Shown: positions 45,211 to 54,142 of the stretch, one piece after another
Position numbering within the stretch: the stretch's first letter is position 1
How the letters are laid out: each line of letters begins with the position of its first letter
Source of the DNA: Flavivirga spongiicola
GTDB taxonomy: Bacteria > Bacteroidota > Bacteroidia > Flavobacteriales > Flavobacteriaceae
Assembly (NCBI RefSeq): GCF_030540825.1
Contig: NZ_JAUOEO010000001.1
Coordinates: 531,001-595,000, forward strand
Reading direction: 5' to 3'
Length of the DNA stretch: 64,000 nt
Position numbers and translations under genes: made by a program
The notes under the pieces: model-generated
The model's database searches: none
What the model saw: the letters and a program-made list of their open reading frames with translations, nothing else
What the model was told of the DNA's origin: nothing

Positions 45211-46353
45211 ATGCGTTTTTTAATTCTTTTAGTAACATGTTCTGTACTTCTTACATCCTGTAAAAAGGAGAATCGACAAACAGCGGTTTCTATAAATAAA
45301 TCAGAGGGAACTGAAGAAATTATTAGTTACGCTAAAGGCTTCTCCATTACTAATTATGAAGATTATAAAAAAGTGGTTGTTAATTCCGCATGGCCAAATA
45401 GCAATAAAATCTTTACTTATTTATTAGTAAATAAAGGCAAAAAACGACCAAAGCATGATAACAATACTAAAATAATAGAAATACCAATAAAAACCCTTGT
45501 TGCTGTTTCTACAACCAATATTTCTATTTTGGATTATTTGGGAGTGGGCAACAGTTTAATTGGTTTTCCCAATACAAAATACATTTGCTCTGAAAAAGCA
45601 AGGAAACGTGTAGATAATGGAGACATTAAAGAATTAGGTAACGATTTAGAGCTCAACATTGAATTACTTTTAGAGTTAAATCCAGAAATGGTACTCGGTT
45701 TTTCGGTTAATGGGGTTAATAAAAAATTAGATCAAATAGAGAAATTAGGCATTCCAGTAGTCCTCGATGGTGCTTGGACTGAGCAACACCCTTTAGGAAG
45801 ATCTGAATGGATTAAATTTGTAGCGGCATTTTATAATAAAGAAAAAGAAGCCGATTCCATTTTTAAAACTATAGAAGCCAATTATTTAAAAGCAAAAGAA
45901 GCAGCAAAAAATATCGTTAGAAAACCAACAGTGATGTCTGGTTCTACTTTTAAAGATATATGGAGTGTTCCTGGAGGTAAAAGTTTTATTGCTAAATATT
46001 TAGAAGATGCCAATACCGATTATCTTTGGAAAGAAAATGATAGTAACGGAAGTATACAACTGAACTTTGAAAATGTATTAGAGAAAGCTCAAAATGCAGA
46101 ATTATGGATAGGGTCCGGAAACTTTGACACGAAAAAAGAAATGTTATATGAACATAAAGGTTATGCCTTTTTTGATGCTTATAAAAACAACAATGTATAT
46201 ACTTATACTGAAAAAAAAGGTGCAAAAGGAGGGTTGTTTTATTACGAATTGGGGACTTTACGGCCTGATTTAATTTTAAAAGATTTTATAAAAATTGCAC
46301 ATCCAGAATTATTAAATGATTATGAACTTTTCTTTTTTAAACGTTTAAAATAG
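45211..46353 (+). CDS. btuF: BtuF-like cobalamin-binding lipoprotein of an ABC transporter
   Basis: A protein of 380 residues with lipobox L-T-S-C (Cys17). The solute-binding core of the BtuF/FhuD class is seen in IIEIPIKTLVAVSTTNISIL DYLGVGNSLIGF, ELLLELNPEMVLGFS and the C-terminal GTLRPDLILKDFIKIAHPEL. It binds cobalamin in the periplasm and hands it to BtuC. The start is 98 nt after cobC, and the btuC TTG start follows its stop directly. Confidence 0.9.
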   Translation: MRFLILLVTCSVLLTSCKKENRQTAVSINKSEGTEEIISYAKGFSITNYEDYKKVVVNSAWPNSNKIFTYLLVNKGKKRPKHDNNTKIIEIPIKTLVAVSTTNISILDYLGVGNSLIGFPNTKYICSEKARKRVDNGDIKELGNDLELNIELLLELNPEMVLGFSVNGVNKKLDQIEKLGIPVVLDGAWTEQHPLGRSEWIKFVAAFYNKEKEADSIFKTIEANYLKAKEAAKNIVRKPTVMSGSTFKDIWSVPGGKSFIAKYLEDANTDYLWKENDSNGSIQLNFENVLEKAQNAELWIGSGNFDTKKEMLYEHKGYAFFDAYKNNNVYTYTEKKGAKGGLFYYELGTLRPDLILKDFIKIAHPELLNDYELFFFKRLK

Positions 46354-47385
46354 TTGCCAGAGACTAAAACATATAAACTATCATTTACAGTATTAATTTT
46401 AGTACTTCTTCTGTGTTTCTGCGCAAATATTAGCTTAGGCTCGGTTTTCATTCCTTTTCAAGATGTTTTTAACGGTTTAATTGGAAACCCAACAGGAAAT
46501 GCATCCTGGCAACATATTATTCACGAATACAGATTACCAAAAGCTTTAACAGCTATTATCGTTGGGTCAGGTTTGGGAATCTCTGGATTGCTCATGCAAA
46601 CCCTATTCAGAAATCCGCTGGCGGGCCCTTTCGTTTTAGGAATTACATCTGGTTCCAGTTTAGGCGTGGCTTTAGTTATTATGGGAGCCTCTCTTTTTGG
46701 TGGTGCATTTGCTGGAATATTTGTTTCCAAATGGAGTATTGTAATTGCAGCCAGTTTAGGTAGCTTTACGGTACTTTTATTTGTTCTAATCATATCTAAT
46801 AAAGTTAGAGACACCATGGCCATATTAATTATAGGCTTAATGTTTGGTAGTATTACTACTGCTACGGTTAGCGTTCTCTCCTATTTTAGTTCTGCTGAAG
46901 AATTACAACAATATATTTTTTGGGGCTTTGGTAGCATAGGGAATCTTACATGGCACGAATTATTTATTTTCTTTATAATTTATGTCATAGGTATATTAAT
47001 GAGTTTAGTCTCCATTAAGGCATTAAACACATTATTATTAGGAGAAAATTATGCAAAAAGCTTAGGGTTAAATATAAGAACAAGTCGATTATTTATAATC
47101 ATTGCTACCAGCTTATTAGCAGGGACCATTACTGCTTTTGCAGGTCCTATCGTATTTATTGGATTAGCTATCCCACATATGACACGACAAATTTTTAACA
47201 CCTCCAACCATAAGATATTATTACCTGCAGTTTTTTTATTTGGCGCTATTGTCATGCTTATTTGTGATAGTATTGCACAATTACCCTCAAGCGACCTTAC
47301 CTTACCAATTAATGCTATAACTTCTTTAATTGGAGCACCTGTTATAATTTGGTTACTAGTTAGAAAACGAAAAATGGTATTTTAA
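46354..47385 (+). CDS. btuC: BtuC-like ABC transporter permease (FecCD family)
   Basis: A protein of 343 residues starting at TTG immediately after the btuF stop. About ten membrane segments and the FecCD/BtuC signatures EYRLPKALTAIIVGSGLGIS GLLMQTLFRNPLAGPFVLGI TSGSSLG, LLGENYAKSLGLNIR and AGPIVFIGLAIPHMTRQ are present. It forms the channel of the cobalamin importer in the inner membrane. It overlaps btuD by 1 nt (TAATG). Confidence 0.93.
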   Translation: MPETKTYKLSFTVLILVLLLCFCANISLGSVFIPFQDVFNGLIGNPTGNASWQHIIHEYRLPKALTAIIVGSGLGISGLLMQTLFRNPLAGPFVLGITSGSSLGVALVIMGASLFGGAFAGIFVSKWSIVIAASLGSFTVLLFVLIISNKVRDTMAILIIGLMFGSITTATVSVLSYFSSAEELQQYIFWGFGSIGNLTWHELFIFFIIYVIGILMSLVSIKALNTLLLGENYAKSLGLNIRTSRLFIIIATSLLAGTITAFAGPIVFIGLAIPHMTRQIFNTSNHKILLPAVFLFGAIVMLICDSIAQLPSSDLTLPINAITSLIGAPVIIWLLVRKRKMVF

Positions 47386-48179
47386 TGACAAATAACAATC
47401 AACATATCGTTTTAAAAACCCAGGATTTAGCCATTGGTTATACTTCTAAAAAAGTAAAAACGATTATAGCTTCTAACATAAATATTGAATTACATAAAGG
47501 AGAACTTGTTGGACTTATTGGAGCAAACGGTATTGGAAAGTCTACATTATTACGAACACTTACTAATGTTCAGCATAAACTAGGTGGGAGCATTACAATT
47601 AATAATACATCTTTAGAAAACTATTCAAATATTAATTTAGCTAAAGCATTAAGCTTAGTCCTTACAGAATCTCTGGGATCAAAAAACTTAACTGTTTTTG
47701 AGTTGGTGGCTCTAGGTCGTCAACCTTATACTAATTGGGTTGGAAATTTAACTAGCGAAGATTTTCAAATTATAAAGCAATGTTTACTTCAAACAAATAT
47801 TGATAGTCTAAAACATAAAAAATGTTACGAACTAAGCGATGGTCAACTACAAAAAGTTATGATTGCACGTGCTTTGGTTCAAGATACCGATTTAATTATT
47901 CTGGATGAACCCACCACACATCTAGATATGTACCACAAAGCTTATATTTTAAAACTACTTCAAAAACTAGCTAAAGAAACCAACAAAACTATTCTATTTT
48001 CTTCTCATGAAATAGATTTAGCTATTCAATTATGCGATACTTTAATTGTAATGAATAAAGATGCTGTTATTACAGATCTGCCGTGTAACCTTATAGAAAA
48101 AGGGGTTTTTAATGATTTATTCCCAAAAGATTTAATAATTTTTGATAATAAAACAGGGAGCTTTCGAGTGAAGAAATAA
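47385..48179 (+). CDS. btuD: BtuD-like ABC transporter ATP-binding protein
   Basis: A protein of 264 residues with Walker A GANGIGKST, Q-loop region, signature LSDGQLQKV (normally LSGGQ; the second residue of the motif is Asp here), Walker B LIILDEPTTHLD and the switch His in LFSSHEIDLA. Last gene of the cobalamin operon. The variant signature is seen in several iron/B12-type ATPases of this phylum and does not by itself indicate loss of function. Confidence 0.93.
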   Translation: MTNNNQHIVLKTQDLAIGYTSKKVKTIIASNINIELHKGELVGLIGANGIGKSTLLRTLTNVQHKLGGSITINNTSLENYSNINLAKALSLVLTESLGSKNLTVFELVALGRQPYTNWVGNLTSEDFQIIKQCLLQTNIDSLKHKKCYELSDGQLQKVMIARALVQDTDLIILDEPTTHLDMYHKAYILKLLQKLAKETNKTILFSSHEIDLAIQLCDTLIVMNKDAVITDLPCNLIEKGVFNDLFPKDLIIFDNKTGSFRVKK

Positions 48180-48533
48180 AGGCTTTTCAATTTTTATTTA
48201 AATATGAACATTTTTACTTCATTGAAAATAAATCATTTAGAAACTCTCCCCAAATTTACCGTCATTTTTAGTATATAATTTCTAAAATCTATTCTAATGA
48301 ATTCATTAAAGATTTTTTTGTCTTTATATTAATGAATCTGTGATTTCATGGGAATGATAATTTCAACGGAAACCCAAGGCAAATCCTCAAGGAATTCTTT
48401 TCGATTAAACTTACCTGTTGTTCATTTTTGTATTCTCCCAACAAAAATGAACAACAGGTTAAGAAAGTATGCCTTAATTCAAGTCGTTTATCGTTAATAA
48501 TTAATGTTCTACTTATACCAATTATAATTGGTA
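48180..48533. other. Gene-free spacer between convergent btuD and the GH109-like gene
   Basis: 354 nt with no coding frame. It holds a strong long hairpin (48410-48463) and a 20-bp perfect palindrome (48515-48534), each described separately. The remaining sequence is AT-rich and featureless. Confidence 0.7.
48410..48463. terminator. Long hairpin between convergent operons (candidate bidirectional terminator or mobile-element remnant)
   Basis: CCTGTTGTTCATTTTTGT (48414-48431) pairs perfectly with 48441-48458 around a 9-nt loop; the pairing extends through CTTA/TAAG with one bulged base. A stem of 18-22 bp is longer than the other terminators in this window (10-13 bp) and lacks a clear U-run. 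It is about 230 nt past btuD and 70 nt past the GH109-like stop. Confidence 0.5.
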
Positions 48534-48534
48534 T
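48515..48534. repeat. Perfect 20-bp palindrome at the 3' end of the GH109-like gene
   Basis: ATACCAATTATAATTGGTAT is fully self-complementary, ending at the first base of the stop codon triplet of the minus-strand gene. No U-run follows on either strand. It may be a terminator, a protein-binding site or a dispersed palindromic element. Confidence 0.6.
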
Positions 48535-49934
48535 TACTGAACAATACCAAGTGGTTTGGTTGTTTTCCAACTTCCTTTGGTGAAATCCGGGAACTCTTGC
48601 GAACTACCATGTTCAGCAACAGAAGCTTCACTTAGTGGTCCTACAGCACTCCAAAAACAACCTTCATAAACATTTTGATCTAATGGTTGTCCATTTCTTA
48701 GACATTCAATTATACGATATGACATCATATAATCCATACCACCATGACCGCCATTTTTCTTAGATATTTCACCTAAGCGTTTATATAGTGGATGTTCATA
48801 CTTTTCGTAGATAGCATCTAATTGTTCTCCTTGAGCCCAGGAATGATGATTTTTAGTCGCTCCTTCTACTCCCCCTTCAAATGCTATTCTAGTAGGAAAT
48901 CCAGTTAAAATTCCTTTAGTACCTTGAATTAAATTATGCCTTGAGTAAGGTCTTGGACTTGTTTCATCCCATTGTACCATTACTGTACGTCCCATAGTCG
49001 TTTTAATAATAGAAGTATTTATATCTCCGCCTTTAAAATCCATTTGATTCCATTTATGACTTGCATCGAAATTCTTCTTAGCATAGAGGTTACGTCCTTT
49101 TCCAGGTGAGGACATCGATACAATACGTTCAAAATTATCTTCACCCCTAGCAAGGTTCATATATTGAGCTACCGGTCCTAAACCATGAGTCGGATAAAGG
49201 TTTCCATCTCTTTTTGCGTAATGATAGGTTCTCCATGATCCAGTTCCTCTTTCTACAGAATTCATTTGTCCTCTTAATTCATGAATATAGGATGCTTCGC
49301 CATGAAGTAATTCGCCAATAACACCTTGACGACACATGTTTAAATATAACAATTCATCACGTCCATAATTAACGTTTTCCATCATCATACAATGTTTCCC
49401 CGTTTTTTCGGAAGTTTCAACAATCTCCCACATTTCTTTAATGGTTAAAGCTATAGGAACTTCAACAAAAGCATGAGCACCTTGCTTCATGGCTTCAATA
49501 GCCATTGGTGCATGGTCTTTCCATGGTGTAGCAATAAAAACGGCATCTGGCTTAACCTCCTTCAACATTTTCTTCCATTCATTCTTACCGCCAGTATATA
49601 GGGCAATATCTTTATGACGTACACCTGCACCTTTTTCAACACATCTACTAGCTACTTTAGTGGCCAAGTCTTTATATAAATCACAAATAGCAACAACTTC
49701 TGTTCCTTCAATAGAAGCTGTTCGAGTTGCATGCCCCGATCCTCTTGCTCCAACACCAATAAAGGCACAACGAACCGTGTCCAATTTTGGAGCAGCATAA
49801 TCGCCCATATATTTTGGCCTAAAAGCCATAGATGATGTATTAAAAGTACTGGCACTTAAAAAATTAGGCAAAAGAGCCAAGCCAGCTCCTGCAATGGATG
49901 ATTTTTTTAAAAAATCTCTTCTATTGGAATTCAT
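48534..49934 (-). CDS. Tat-exported Gfo/Idh/MocA-family protein, GH109-like
   Basis: A protein of 466 residues. The N-terminus has a Tat signal (NRRDFLKKSSIAGAGLALLP). A Rossmann NAD-binding fold follows: CAFIGVGARGSGH (57-68), then DAVFIATPWKDHAPMAIEAM and HAFVEVPIALTIKEMWEI. The middle has GNLYPTHGLGPVAQYMNLAR, a stretch conserved in GH109 glycosidases (NAD-dependent alpha-N-acetylgalactosaminidases), whose catalytic mechanism uses a His in YPTH. The function is probably glycan-side: either glycosidase or sugar oxidoreductase. Its upstream neighbour (50065) is a membrane regulator with a sugar-binding-type domain. Confidence 0.85.
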   Translation of the reverse strand: MNSNRRDFLKKSSIAGAGLALLPNFLSASTFNTSSMAFRPKYMGDYAAPKLDTVRCAFIGVGARGSGHATRTASIEGTEVVAICDLYKDLATKVASRCVEKGAGVRHKDIALYTGGKNEWKKMLKEVKPDAVFIATPWKDHAPMAIEAMKQGAHAFVEVPIALTIKEMWEIVETSEKTGKHCMMMENVNYGRDELLYLNMCRQGVIGELLHGEASYIHELRGQMNSVERGTGSWRTYHYAKRDGNLYPTHGLGPVAQYMNLARGEDNFERIVSMSSPGKGRNLYAKKNFDASHKWNQMDFKGGDINTSIIKTTMGRTVMVQWDETSPRPYSRHNLIQGTKGILTGFPTRIAFEGGVEGATKNHHSWAQGEQLDAIYEKYEHPLYKRLGEISKKNGGHGGMDYMMSYRIIECLRNGQPLDQNVYEGCFWSAVGPLSEASVAEHGSSQEFPDFTKGSWKTTKPLGIVQ

Positions 49935-50064
49935 ACTCTATAATTGTTTTAGTATTAAATAAAAGCTAAAGATATATAGAAAGGAAGTCTAAACAGGTGA
50001 ACGTTTGGGTGAACAAAGTAATTTTTAAAATTAAAATTAAGTTAAAATATCATTTTTACATGAT

Positions 50065-52461
50065 TTATTTTTTTGTAAAACTTTGATATTCTATTCTAAA
50101 AGGTTCTGCATAAAGTATTTCATAATTTTTTGAAAACGTAGTATAAGCGCTTTGTGCCAACCCATGTTTTCCTGAAGAAACAAGTTCACTAATCAGTATT
50201 TTAAGGGCATTTTCATTAAGACTATCAAACAAAAGAATCGTTTTAGCTATTTTTATATTCAATTCTGCGTACAGATGTTTATTTTGATCATTATAAATTT
50301 TTGATAATAGATTTTCAACCTCATTGGATATCTTATTCTTAAAATAATCGACCCATTCTGTTTGTATATTTTGTAAAATATTGCCTCTTTTCAATAGTTC
50401 GATAAAAGCTTCCAAATCCTTTAAAGTTAGTTTTCCCAATCTCAATTCGTGTTCAATAGACTTCTTAAGTTTTATATATTGAAAAATATCGATTTCAAAA
50501 TTTGTAGTATTTATAATACGCCATTTTTTTTCTGTAAAAACAACCTCTAAGCCTTCTATTTTTGATAAGGCCTTTCTCAACTTTCTAATGTTACCATTTC
50601 TATTTTCTTTAGCTTTCATTTTTGAAACTCCAGGCCAAAATGTTTCTGTAAGCTTATTAGTACTGACCCCATCTTTTTCTTCTAAAGTAGATAAAATCAA
50701 AAAAGACAATAATTGTTTGTGAAGTGGTGAAAAAGAAAGAGGTAATGCTTTTTCCGAAACTAAATCGATACGAAAATTACCGAAAAGATAAAGTGTATTT
50801 TGTTTTGGTCGTGACTGTTTTAAGTATTCTGAATCTTGTTGTGGTTTTATATGCGGTTTAACGGATGATTTTTTTCTTTTATAAAGAAATACAAAGATGC
50901 TCCCAAAGAAAACAAAGGCACCAATTATCACATAAGCCATAAGATTACTTCTTTTAAATGGTTCATGCTGAAACAAGGTAGTAATTTCTTTTTGTGAAAG
51001 TCCTCTATTCCATATTTTCAAGTCATCAATTGATCCATGAAATTGTTCTCCCCAAATATTATTACCAATGACTAAAGATTGTTTAGAAGGTATAATATTA
51101 TGAGCATCTGCTTCTCCTATCCTTTCCCCATCAAGATAAAATTCCACAGTGGCTTTAGGATTATAAACGACAACTAAATGTTGCCATTCATTTATTTTAA
51201 GTGGCTGTTCAATAATATGATCTTTTACAGTAGCCATAGTAAAATCTGGATTCCCATCTCTTAATTTAAGGGAAAACGCCATACCGAAACCCAAAATCCC
51301 CATATAATGGGGGATACTATCCGGCTTTACCCAAGCAGCAATACTAATAGGAGTTTCAAAATTGAGCGTGTTCTCTTTTGAATAATCAATAAAAGAATCA
51401 TCAGAATTGAAGTACAAAACACGTCCTCTCTCAGAATCATTTACAATTGAAACATTTTTAGAAATAAACCTATCCCAAGTGCGTTCCACAGTATTCTCAA
51501 TCCTATTTTCAAAAGAAAAGTCATAAATAAGTTTATCTTTTATATCAATGTTATAAGCACTAAAAATTCTAGGTGCATCGTTTTGACCAACATGATGAAT
51601 AACTTCTGCTGGAGTAATTCTATATCCATTCTTATATGGAGAGAGTACTTGTTCTGTTTCGGTTAACGGAAAAGAGAACTTAGCAGGGGTAATACTTTTA
51701 GGAGATTTCACCCAAGAAATGGCATTTAAAAGTTTACCGTTATATTCAGCAACCCCTCTAAAACGTCTTTTGCTATTTAATGAATCTGCAATCTTTTTCA
51801 CCGCTTCAATTTGAATTTCTGAGGCAAGAATAAAGTTAGGTGGCTTTCCTGTACATTTCCATAATTCTAAAGTATTGTTTAAAAGTATAGTGTCCATTCT
51901 AGCTGAAGAATTATAAAGAACTAACTTATCTAAAGGATCTGAAGAAAACCTATTTTCATATTTATTCTCGCTCCTAATCCGTTGAATTGATGTTGATGCT
52001 ATTTGAGATTCCAAAACAGCAAAAACCTGAATCCCTTTGTCTTGCAAAAATTTTATTTTAGGCCATTCGTTTTTTTTATGGAATAAACATTTTTCAAAAA
52101 AAATGTTATTTAAAAAATGCTGTAACTTCTGTTCATCCAACTCTCCTTTAAACACTAACGATATTATAGTCTGAGTGTCATTTTTTAAAAACTTTTTTAT
52201 ATTGTTTAATACTTGTCCAAGGTTTCTTTGGGGTTTTGCATTTTTAATAATATATGTTGTTTCTGTTTCTTCTATTTTCAGAAAAAAAGCATTAATACCA
52301 GAGCGAAGTTTGTTTTCAATAGATTCTATTTTGTCTTCACAAACAAAGACAAAATCATCAATAGATAAATCGTTTTGAGAATATATTAAACGAGGTAATA
52401 AGAAGCATAAAAAATAAAATAAGTACTTTTTTTTTAACACGATCCATTTATCCATTACCAT
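50065..52461 (-). CDS. Membrane-spanning regulator: periplasmic PLC-like and LamG domains, one TM, cytoplasmic winged-helix and BTAD-like domains
   Basis: A protein of 798 residues. Parts in order: signal/anchor (about 12-29); an extracytoplasmic region of about 30-260 that may be a phosphodiesterase (PLC-like) fold remnant; a LamG/concanavalin-type domain (about 312-487: LIYDFSFENRIE, ISIAAWVKPDS, EWQHLVVVYNPKATVEFYLD GERIGEA, HGSIDDLKIWNRGLSQ); a membrane segment (about 507-527) followed by basic RKK; a cytoplasmic winged helix (about 557-652: LFGNFRIDLVSEKALPLSFS PLHKQLLSFLIL, NGNIRKLRKALSKIEGL) and a helical C-terminal region resembling the bacterial transcriptional activator domain (about 655-795). 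This is a one-protein route from a periplasmic ligand to DNA. It lies 130 nt upstream of the GH109-like gene on the same strand. Confidence 0.8.
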   Translation of the reverse strand: MVMDKWIVLKKKYLFYFLCFLLPRLIYSQNDLSIDDFVFVCEDKIESIENKLRSGINAFFLKIEETETTYIIKNAKPQRNLGQVLNNIKKFLKNDTQTIISLVFKGELDEQKLQHFLNNIFFEKCLFHKKNEWPKIKFLQDKGIQVFAVLESQIASTSIQRIRSENKYENRFSSDPLDKLVLYNSSARMDTILLNNTLELWKCTGKPPNFILASEIQIEAVKKIADSLNSKRRFRGVAEYNGKLLNAISWVKSPKSITPAKFSFPLTETEQVLSPYKNGYRITPAEVIHHVGQNDAPRIFSAYNIDIKDKLIYDFSFENRIENTVERTWDRFISKNVSIVNDSERGRVLYFNSDDSFIDYSKENTLNFETPISIAAWVKPDSIPHYMGILGFGMAFSLKLRDGNPDFTMATVKDHIIEQPLKINEWQHLVVVYNPKATVEFYLDGERIGEADAHNIIPSKQSLVIGNNIWGEQFHGSIDDLKIWNRGLSQKEITTLFQHEPFKRSNLMAYVIIGAFVFFGSIFVFLYKRKKSSVKPHIKPQQDSEYLKQSRPKQNTLYLFGNFRIDLVSEKALPLSFSPLHKQLLSFLILSTLEEKDGVSTNKLTETFWPGVSKMKAKENRNGNIRKLRKALSKIEGLEVVFTEKKWRIINTTNFEIDIFQYIKLKKSIEHELRLGKLTLKDLEAFIELLKRGNILQNIQTEWVDYFKNKISNEVENLLSKIYNDQNKHLYAELNIKIAKTILLFDSLNENALKILISELVSSGKHGLAQSAYTTFSKNYEILYAEPFRIEYQSFTKK

Positions 52462-52707
52462 TCTTGATTTTTTTAAAATAATAGTAATGTTTTTATAAAG
52501 TTAAAACACAGGAAACCTCTAATGAATTATACACAAGCTTTCCTTCTTATAATCTATTGTATCAAAAATATATAAAATTATCAAAAGCAAAAAGGGATAC
52601 CTCTAAAGACTCAAATAAACATGCCCCCAAATGTTAAGAAAGATTATTATAAAGATAAAATTCAAAACTTATAATTTACTATTTTTACCGTATTACATAT
52701 TTAATTT

Positions 52708-54027
52708 ATGAACGACAATCTTATTCTCATTCTTACTATCGTTATTTCTGCTGTTATTGGTGCTTATTTAGGTATTCTTTTTATAAAACTTAAAACTAAA
52801 AGTGAAAAAAGCACGCTTGAAGAACGCCAAAAGCAAATGAGCTTAATTATTGATGATTTAAAGCAAAACTTAAATAAAGTTGAAAGTGAGCGCGAAGATA
52901 TTCGTCGCGAAAAAGATTTTTTAAACACAGAATTAACTCGAAAAAATACCGAATACGAAAATCTTCAACAACAAAATATAAAACGCGATAAAGAACTAGA
53001 AGAACGCCAAGAACAATTACGTAAAGATTTTGAACTTTTAGCCACTAAAATTCTTGATGAAAAATCAGAAAAATTCACACTTCAGAATAAAGAAAACATA
53101 AAGAATATTTTAAATCCGCTTCAAGAAAAAATTAAAACTTTCGAAGAAAAAGTAGATTTAACTCAAAAGGAAAGTATTAGTATGCATTCTGCTTTAAAAG
53201 AGCAATTACTAGGTTTAAAAGATCTTAATCAACAAATGACCAAAGAAGCTACCAACCTTACACGAGCCTTAAAAGGAGATAGTAAAATGCAAGGGAATTG
53301 GGGAGAATTGGTTTTAGAACGTGTTCTTGAAAAATCTGGATTAGAAAAAGACAGAGAATATTTTGTACAACAGAGTTTCACCTTAGATGATGGATCCAGA
53401 GTGCTACCCGATGTTGTTTTGCATCTTCCTGATAGCAAAAAGATGATTATCGATTCTAAAGTATCATTAACAGATTACGAACGTTTGGTAAATGCCGATG
53501 ATGACGATAAAATACCATTTTTAAAAGCACATGTTAATTCTATTAGAAAACATGTCGATCAACTTTCGGAAAAAAATTATCAAGATTTATATGATATAGA
53601 ATCGCCAGATTTTGTGCTCATGTTTATCCCTATAGAGCCTGCTTTTGCTGTAGTTGTAAACGAAGACAATGCTATATACAACAAAGCTTTTGAGAAAAAT
53701 ATTGTCATTGTAACACCATCCACTTTACTAGCCACGCTTCGTACTATCGATACCATGTGGAATAATGAAAAACAACAGCGAAATGCTATAGAAATTGCTA
53801 GACAAGCCGGTGCCTTATACGATAAGTTTGAAGGCCTGGTGAAAGATTTAACTGGTGTCGGCAAAAAAATTGATGCGGCAAAAACGGATTATTCTGCAGC
53901 TATGAACAAGTTGGTTGATGGCAAAGGTAATCTGGTTACAAGCGTTGAAAAACTAAAAAAAATGGGTGCTAAAGCTAAAAAAGCACTACCAGAAGCCATT
54001 ATAAAACGTGCAGAAGAAGACCATTAA
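52708..54027 (+). CDS. rmuC: DNA recombination protein RmuC
   Basis: A protein of 439 residues with an N-terminal membrane segment (about 4-25), a long coiled coil (about 30-130), and the RmuC nuclease-like domain (about 180-400) with KGDSKMQGNWGELVLERVLE, VLPDVVLHLPDSKKMIIDSK VSLTDYERL and FIPIEPAFAVV. RmuC limits inversions between short inverted repeats. Length normal. It is followed by the operator array of satD. Confidence 0.95.
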   Translation: MNDNLILILTIVISAVIGAYLGILFIKLKTKSEKSTLEERQKQMSLIIDDLKQNLNKVESEREDIRREKDFLNTELTRKNTEYENLQQQNIKRDKELEERQEQLRKDFELLATKILDEKSEKFTLQNKENIKNILNPLQEKIKTFEEKVDLTQKESISMHSALKEQLLGLKDLNQQMTKEATNLTRALKGDSKMQGNWGELVLERVLEKSGLEKDREYFVQQSFTLDDGSRVLPDVVLHLPDSKKMIIDSKVSLTDYERLVNADDDDKIPFLKAHVNSIRKHVDQLSEKNYQDLYDIESPDFVLMFIPIEPAFAVVVNEDNAIYNKAFEKNIVIVTPSTLLATLRTIDTMWNNEKQQRNAIEIARQAGALYDKFEGLVKDLTGVGKKIDAAKTDYSAAMNKLVDGKGNLVTSVEKLKKMGAKAKKALPEAIIKRAEEDH

Positions 54028-54038
54028 CAATGTTTTTT

Positions 54039-54140
54039 ATCACACAATAACGTGATATATCAAATTATCACATAAAAATGCGATATTATTGTTTATCACA
54101 CAAAAATGTGATACATTTGTTTATCACACAAAAACGTGAT
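54039..54140. promoter_or_regulatory. Four-copy operator array (18-bp dyads, 28-bp period) upstream of satD
   Basis: Four imperfect inverted repeats start at 54039, 54067, 54095 and 54123, exactly 28 nt apart: ATCACACAATAACGTGAT, ATCACATAAAAATGCGAT, ATCACACAAAAATGTGAT and ATCACACAAAAACGTGAT. Consensus arms ATCACA / yGTGAT, central A-rich. The last ends 2 nt before the satD ATG at 54143. Copy 3 sits between the -33 and -7 promoter boxes and copy 4 covers the expected transcript start, an arrangement expected for repression. The C-terminal helix-turn-helix of the SatD-like protein is the likely binder. Confidence 0.85.
54089..54119 (+). promoter_or_regulatory. Bacteroidota promoter of satD: TTG - N20 - TACATTTG
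   Basis: TTG at 54089-54091, 20-nt spacer, TACATTTG at 54112-54119, an excellent match to the housekeeping consensus (TTG, 17-23 nt, TAnnTTTG). The transcript would start near 54126, inside the fourth dyad. Confidence 0.75.
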
Positions 54141-54142
54141 GT

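Noticed and set aside
48410..48534. Insertion sequence footprint defined by the hairpin and palindrome
   Set aside because: No flanking direct repeats and no transposase remnant between them; kept only as separate structural signals.
54039..54140. Possible small CRISPR array
   Set aside because: The regular 28-bp period recalls a CRISPR, but repeats are 18 bp with 10-nt gaps, the gaps are not diverse spacers, and no cas gene is present. The placement over a promoter fits operators.
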